Below, in pieces: positions 59,499 to 64,000 of a DNA stretch of 64,000 bases. Position 1 is the first letter of the stretch, and the number at the start of each line of letters is the position of its first letter. Position numbers and translations under genes: made by a program. Where the stretch lies: contig NZ_JAQNDA010000003.1 in assembly GCF_028369065.1 (NCBI RefSeq), positions 186,001-250,000 on the forward strand. Direction: 5' to 3'. The notes below the pieces were generated by a model. It was not told where the DNA came from. It saw only the letters and a program-made list of their open reading frames with translations, and searched no databases. Source of the DNA: Marinobacter sp. SS21 (GTDB lineage: Bacteria; Pseudomonadota; Gammaproteobacteria; Pseudomonadales; Oleiphilaceae).

Positions 59499-60539
59499 TT
59501 GAGCCCAACATCCTTAATGCCTGCTGAGTGGGCGCCACAGCAGGCAGTTATGCTCACCTGGCCTCATGCCGGTACAGACTGGTGCGACATCCTTGACGAA
59601 GTGGAGCCGGTGTTCTTTGACATCGCCAGGAGCGTTCTGAGATATCAGAACCTGATCGTCAGCTGCGAAGACGCCGATCAACTGGCTCGGGTCGAATCCA
59701 CGTTGCAACAAGCCATCCAGGCAGAGGAACTGTCGGGACGGCTCACGACCATTTCGGCTCCGGCCGACGATACCTGGGCCCGAGATCACGGCCCGATCGC
59801 CGTCAAGGGACGCCACGGCCTGGCGCTGCTGGATTTCAGCTTCAATGCCTGGGGCGGAAAATTCCCCCATGCCAAGGACGACCAACTGAACCAACGCCTC
59901 GCCAATGCCGGCGGATTCGGTGCGTTACCGTTGCAGGCAGTCAATCTGGTACTGGAGGGCGGCTCCATCGAGTCCAATGGCGAAGGTACCATTCTGACGA
60001 CCAGTGAATGCCTCCTCACCCCCACCCGCAACCCCAGCCTCGACCGGGCAGATATCGAATCCGCCCTCGGCGAGCATCTAGGTGCGAAGCGGGTGCTCTG
60101 GCTCAATCACGGTTATTTGGCCGGTGACGACACCGACAGCCACATCGACACCCTGGCCCGCTTCTATGCGCCGGACGGCATCTGTTACGTTAGCTGCCCG
60201 GACCCAGGCGATGAGCACTACCCCGCCCTCAACGCCATGAAAGAAGAGCTGGAGCAGTTCCAGCAGGCGAATGGTCGGCCTTTCCAGCTAACGCCACTTC
60301 CCTGGCCGGAAGCCATCTACGATGATGACGGCGAACGGCTGCCAGCCACCTACGCCAATTTCCTGATCATCAATCAGGCCATCCTGCTGCCGATCTACGA
60401 CGTACCCCAGGATGGCGAAGCCATCGAGATATTGGCCGGCCTGTTCCCTGAACGGGAAATCATCCCGATCAACTGTCGCGCCCTGATCAAGCAACATGGC
60501 AGCCTGCATTGCGTGACCATGCAAATTCCCTCGGAGTAA
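59499..60539 (+). CDS. aguA: Agmatine deiminase AguA
   Basis: A 346-residue amidinotransferase-fold enzyme (peptidyl-arginine deiminase family) that converts agmatine to N-carbamoylputrescine. DDTWARDHGPI, NLVLEGGSIESNGEGTIL and the catalytic Cys in GSLHCVTMQ near the C-terminus are seen; DDTDSHIDTLARF carries the conserved His. TTG 59499 has AAGGTGG 8 bp upstream; the first ATG (59517) has none. It is followed 7 bp later by aguB. Confidence 0.93.
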   Translation: MSPTSLMPAEWAPQQAVMLTWPHAGTDWCDILDEVEPVFFDIARSVLRYQNLIVSCEDADQLARVESTLQQAIQAEELSGRLTTISAPADDTWARDHGPIAVKGRHGLALLDFSFNAWGGKFPHAKDDQLNQRLANAGGFGALPLQAVNLVLEGGSIESNGEGTILTTSECLLTPTRNPSLDRADIESALGEHLGAKRVLWLNHGYLAGDDTDSHIDTLARFYAPDGICYVSCPDPGDEHYPALNAMKEELEQFQQANGRPFQLTPLPWPEAIYDDDGERLPATYANFLIINQAILLPIYDVPQDGEAIEILAGLFPEREIIPINCRALIKQHGSLHCVTMQIPSE

Positions 60540-60546
60540 CACGATC

Positions 60547-61464
60547 TTGACCACTGCTTCTTCCCAATTGCGGGTCGCTGCCGTACAGCAGGCCTGCAGC
60601 GCTGACAAACAGCAAAGCCTGGCCACCAGCGAACGGCTGGTACGACAGGCCGCGAAAGAAGGCGCCCAACTGGTGGTTCTGCAGGAACTGCACGCTACGC
60701 TGTATTTCTGCCAGTCCGAGGACACCGCCATCTTCGAACTGGCCGAGCCCATTCCGGGTCCCAGCAGCGAACGGCTGGCGGCGCTGGCCAGAGAGCTTGG
60801 TATCGTACTGGTTGGCTCGATTTTCGAGCGTCGGATGAATGGGGTTTACCACAACACAGCAGTGGTCTTCGATTCTGACGGCAGCCTCGCGGGCCTGTAT
60901 CGCAAAATGCATATTCCCGACGATCCCGGGTTCTACGAGAAGTTCTACTTCACCCCCGGTGACGCCACCCGTAACGACGGCTCCAGCGGCTTCACCCCGA
61001 TCCAGACCTCGGTCGGCAAGCTCGGCGTGCTGGTCTGCTGGGATCAGTGGTACCCGGAAGCGGCCCGACTCATGGCACTGGCGGGTGCCGAACTGCTGAT
61101 CTACCCCACCGCCATCGGTTGGGACATGACCGACCCAGAGGACGAAAGAGCCCGCCAGCTGGACGCCTGGGTGACCGTACAGCGCGGGCACGCCGTCGCC
61201 AACAACCTTCCGGTCATTGCACCGAACCGTATCGGTACTGAGCCCGATCCCAGCGGCCAGGGCGAGGGCATTCGCTTCTGGGGCAACAGCTTTGTCTGCG
61301 GCCCCCAGGGTGAGTTCCTCGCACGCGCCAACCACCAGGGCGAAGCCGTACTCACCGTCGACATAGACACCCGGCGTAGCGAAGCAGTACGCCGAATCTG
61401 GCCCTACCTTCGGGATCGACGCATTGAGGCCTACGGCGACATTATGAAGCGGGTACGGGACTGA
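60547..61464 (+). CDS. aguB: N-carbamoylputrescine amidase AguB
   Basis: A 305-residue nitrilase-superfamily enzyme that cleaves N-carbamoylputrescine to putrescine, CO2 and ammonia. The Glu-Lys-Cys triad is visible as LQELHATLYF, YRKMHIPDDP and LVCWDQWYPEAARL. A GGAG lies 9-12 bp before TTG 60547, partly within the aguA stop region. The pair with aguA makes a complete arginine-decarboxylase-dependent putrescine route; no AguR regulator or speA is in this window. Confidence 0.95.
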   Translation: MTTASSQLRVAAVQQACSADKQQSLATSERLVRQAAKEGAQLVVLQELHATLYFCQSEDTAIFELAEPIPGPSSERLAALARELGIVLVGSIFERRMNGVYHNTAVVFDSDGSLAGLYRKMHIPDDPGFYEKFYFTPGDATRNDGSSGFTPIQTSVGKLGVLVCWDQWYPEAARLMALAGAELLIYPTAIGWDMTDPEDERARQLDAWVTVQRGHAVANNLPVIAPNRIGTEPDPSGQGEGIRFWGNSFVCGPQGEFLARANHQGEAVLTVDIDTRRSEAVRRIWPYLRDRRIEAYGDIMKRVRD

Positions 61465-61471
61465 CCAACCA

Positions 61472-62383
61472 ATGAAGAAACTGATTGACGGCGTCGTCGA
61501 CCAGCTCAACACCATCCTGCTCGGCAAGGAGCAACAGGTACGACTGGCCGTCTGCGGACTGCTCGCCCGCGGCCACTTGCTGATCGAAGATATTCCAGGC
61601 ATGGGCAAGACCACCCTGTCGCACGCACTCGCCAAGGTGATGGGGCTGAGCTACCAACGTATCCAGTTCACCAATGACCTGCTCCCGGCGGATGTGCTTG
61701 GGTTTTCCATGTACGACAAGGAAGCGGGCGCCCTGGTGTTCCACCAAGGCCCCATCTTTGCCCAGGTGGTGCTGGCTGACGAAATTAACCGGGCCTCCCC
61801 CCGCACTCAAAGCGCCCTGCTGGAGGCCATGGAAGAACGCCAGGTGTCGATCGAGGGCGAGACCCGCCCTCTGCCACTGCCCTTTTTTGTCATTGCCACC
61901 CAGAACCCGGTCGAGCAAGGAGGCACTTTCCCCCTGCCCGAGTCTCAACTCGACCGATTTCTGATGCGCCTGCAGCTGGGCTATCCCGATCCCCGGGCGG
62001 AGCGGGAACTGCTTGAAGGGGAAGACCGCCGCGTGCTGACGGAACAGATGCTACCGCAACTATCCGAACAGAACCTGGCGACGCTCCAGGACGGCGTGGA
62101 CCGCGTCAGCACCAGCCCGCCACTGCTGGACTATGTTCAGCGCTTGCTGGAACAGAGCCGGCGCATGCCAGGCTTGCTCTATGGCCTGTCGCCCCGAGCA
62201 GGATTGGGACTGGTCAGGGCGGCGAAGGCCTGGGCGTTGATGAATGGCCGCCACCACGTACTCCCGGACGACATTCAGGCGGTTTTTCCGGCCGTCGCCG
62301 GTCATCGTCTGGAACAGGGTGAATCCAGTAAAAGTACGGATCGCGTTCGGCAATTGCTCAGTTCAGTATCGGTCATAGAGTAG
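61472..62383 (+). CDS. MoxR-family AAA+ ATPase without its usual partners
   Basis: A 303-residue AAA+ protein with Walker A EDIPGMGKTTLSHAL near residue 35, Walker B VVLADEINRASPRTQSALLEAMEE and the lid segment LSPRAGLGLVRAAKAWAL. MoxR ATPases typically act as chaperones with DUF58 and VWA proteins encoded just downstream. Here trxB follows after 179 bp with neither partner. It starts 7 bp after aguB. It may be the remnant of a moxR-DUF58-transglutaminase operon. Confidence 0.92.
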   Translation: MKKLIDGVVDQLNTILLGKEQQVRLAVCGLLARGHLLIEDIPGMGKTTLSHALAKVMGLSYQRIQFTNDLLPADVLGFSMYDKEAGALVFHQGPIFAQVVLADEINRASPRTQSALLEAMEERQVSIEGETRPLPLPFFVIATQNPVEQGGTFPLPESQLDRFLMRLQLGYPDPRAERELLEGEDRRVLTEQMLPQLSEQNLATLQDGVDRVSTSPPLLDYVQRLLEQSRRMPGLLYGLSPRAGLGLVRAAKAWALMNGRHHVLPDDIQAVFPAVAGHRLEQGESSKSTDRVRQLLSSVSVIE

Positions 62384-62547
62384 AGAGACCGGATATTCCG
62401 GCTCACATAGCCAGGATTTATCATCGGCATTAATCAAATCAAATGAGAAGCCGTGCTGGTCGTGATAGGCTTCACCACCTCCAGTTAAAAATACCCTATT
62501 CCGAGCGGCGCCCGAGCTCCGCTTCCAGGTTACAGACACCGACTTGA

Positions 62548-63516
<969 letters not shown>

Positions 63517-63536
63517 CCGCGGCTACACTGAGCTTA

Positions 63537-63559
63537 AGGGGCTGAAGGCTTCAGCCCCT
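63537..63559 (+). terminator. Hairpin after trxB
   Basis: AGGGGCTGAAG and CTTCAGCCCCT form an 11-bp inverted repeat around a single base, 20 bp after trxB. No U-run follows (CTCATTCACC), so it may attenuate rather than stop transcription into aat. Confidence 0.55.
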
Positions 63560-63584
63560 CTCATTCACCAGCCCGAAGAAGCGG

Positions 63585-64000
63585 ATGGCGACGCTACCCT
63601 GGATAGACCCCGACCGTCTCTGGTTCCCTCCGGCTGATCAGGCCTTAGAAGACCCCGATGGTTTATTGGCGCTCGGCGGAGATTTGTCACCGGACCGCCT
63701 GGTACTGGCCTACCGCCAAGGCATCTTTCCCTGGTACAGCGACGACCAGCCCATTCTGTGGTGGTCCCCCAACCCCCGCTGTGTGCTTTTCCCCGAAGAG
63801 ATTCACGTGTCCCGCAGCCTGCGGCGCACGCTCAATCAACAGCGCTTTCGAATTACCGCCGATCAGGCATTCCCAGAGGTTATCCGCCTGTGCGCCGAAA
63901 GCCGCCAGGAAGGCACCTGGATTACGGACGAAATGACCGAGGCATACTCCCGCCTTCACCAGAAAGGCATCGTGCATTCCATTGAGGCCTGGAATCAGGA
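63585..64000 (+). CDS. aat: Leucyl/phenylalanyl-tRNA--protein transferase Aat (cut by window edge)
   Basis: The first 138 codons of Aat, which adds Leu or Phe to N-terminal Arg/Lys of proteins marked for ClpS-ClpAP degradation. The start [20 protein letters not shown], then [20 protein letters not shown] and [20 protein letters not shown] are diagnostic. ATG 63585 has GAAGAAGCGG upstream. The remaining C-terminal part (about 90-100 residues in the family) lies beyond the window; ate would be expected next. Confidence 0.96.
   Translation, partial: MATLPWIDPDRLWFPPADQALEDPDGLLALGGDLSPDRLVLAYRQGIFPWYSDDQPILWWSPNPRCVLFPEEIHVSRSLRRTLNQQRFRITADQAFPEVIRLCAESRQEGTWITDEMTEAYSRLHQKGIVHSIEAWNQ

Overview
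The window is a stretch of gammaproteobacterial core chromosome, most likely from Marinobacter or a close relative. This placement is an inference from gene order and protein character, not from a search. The DNA is moderately GC-rich and densely coded. It carries standard gammaproteobacterial blocks: ruvC-ruvA-ruvB-ybgC-tolQRAB-pal-cpoB, dapA-bamC-purC, comEC-exbB-exbD-msbA-lpxK-kdsB-murB and trxB-aat. I see no insertion sequence, prophage, plasmid gene, CRISPR array or integron, so it is mostly housekeeping DNA with a few unusual regulatory and repeat structures.

Layout. Bases 1-6642 hold a methylcitrate-cycle cluster on the minus strand: a GntR/FCD regulator, then prpB, prpC, acnD and prpF, with prpF cut by the left edge. 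Three TTGTnnACAA palindromes lie at the head of the cluster. Bases 7077-11764 hold galU, a small HTH protein, an EamA exporter, tRNA-Val, a UDP-glucuronate 4-epimerase and a small outer-membrane barrel. Bases 11803-19258 hold purC, bamC, dapA, bcp, an AI-2E-type permease, tusA, a bepA-like protease and nadA. From 29804 down to 19450 there is a long minus-strand run: fmdB-like gene, aspS, ruvCAB, ybgC, tolQRAB, pal, cpoB and two identical tRNA-Lys genes. A 19-bp tandem repeat separates ruvA from ruvB.

Bases 30077-37144 hold fabR, then the minus-strand run guaB, guaA, tadA, galE, ugd and a HIT protein. Then come xseA, a propionyl-CoA synthetase (prpE), a cold-shock gene with a long leader, leuA facing an Lrp-type regulator, a TetR/thioesterase pair and proS. 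Bases 46795-55659 hold the envelope and competence block: murB, a low-Mr phosphatase, kdsB, Trm112-like, lpxK, msbA, exbD, exbB, comEC. A perfect 21-bp inverted repeat lies between comEC and a DUF2062 gene. The right end holds lolD with a single LolC/E-type gene, a PilZ protein, a small secreted protein, aguA-aguB, a lone moxR, trxB and a truncated aat.

How the genes work together. PrpE makes propionyl-CoA and the PrpBC/AcnD/PrpF set turns it into pyruvate and succinate. GalU, Ugd and the 4-epimerase together give a route from glucose-1-phosphate to UDP-galacturonate. TolQRA-TolB-Pal-CpoB, BamC, BepA, LolCD, MsbA, LpxK and KdsB all serve the cell envelope. AguA and AguB convert agmatine to putrescine. 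Several start codons are non-ATG (TTG for ruvA, ybgC, the epimerase, aguA and aguB; GTG for fabR, tolQ, exbB, msbA and murB) and were chosen from ribosome-binding sites and gene overlaps.
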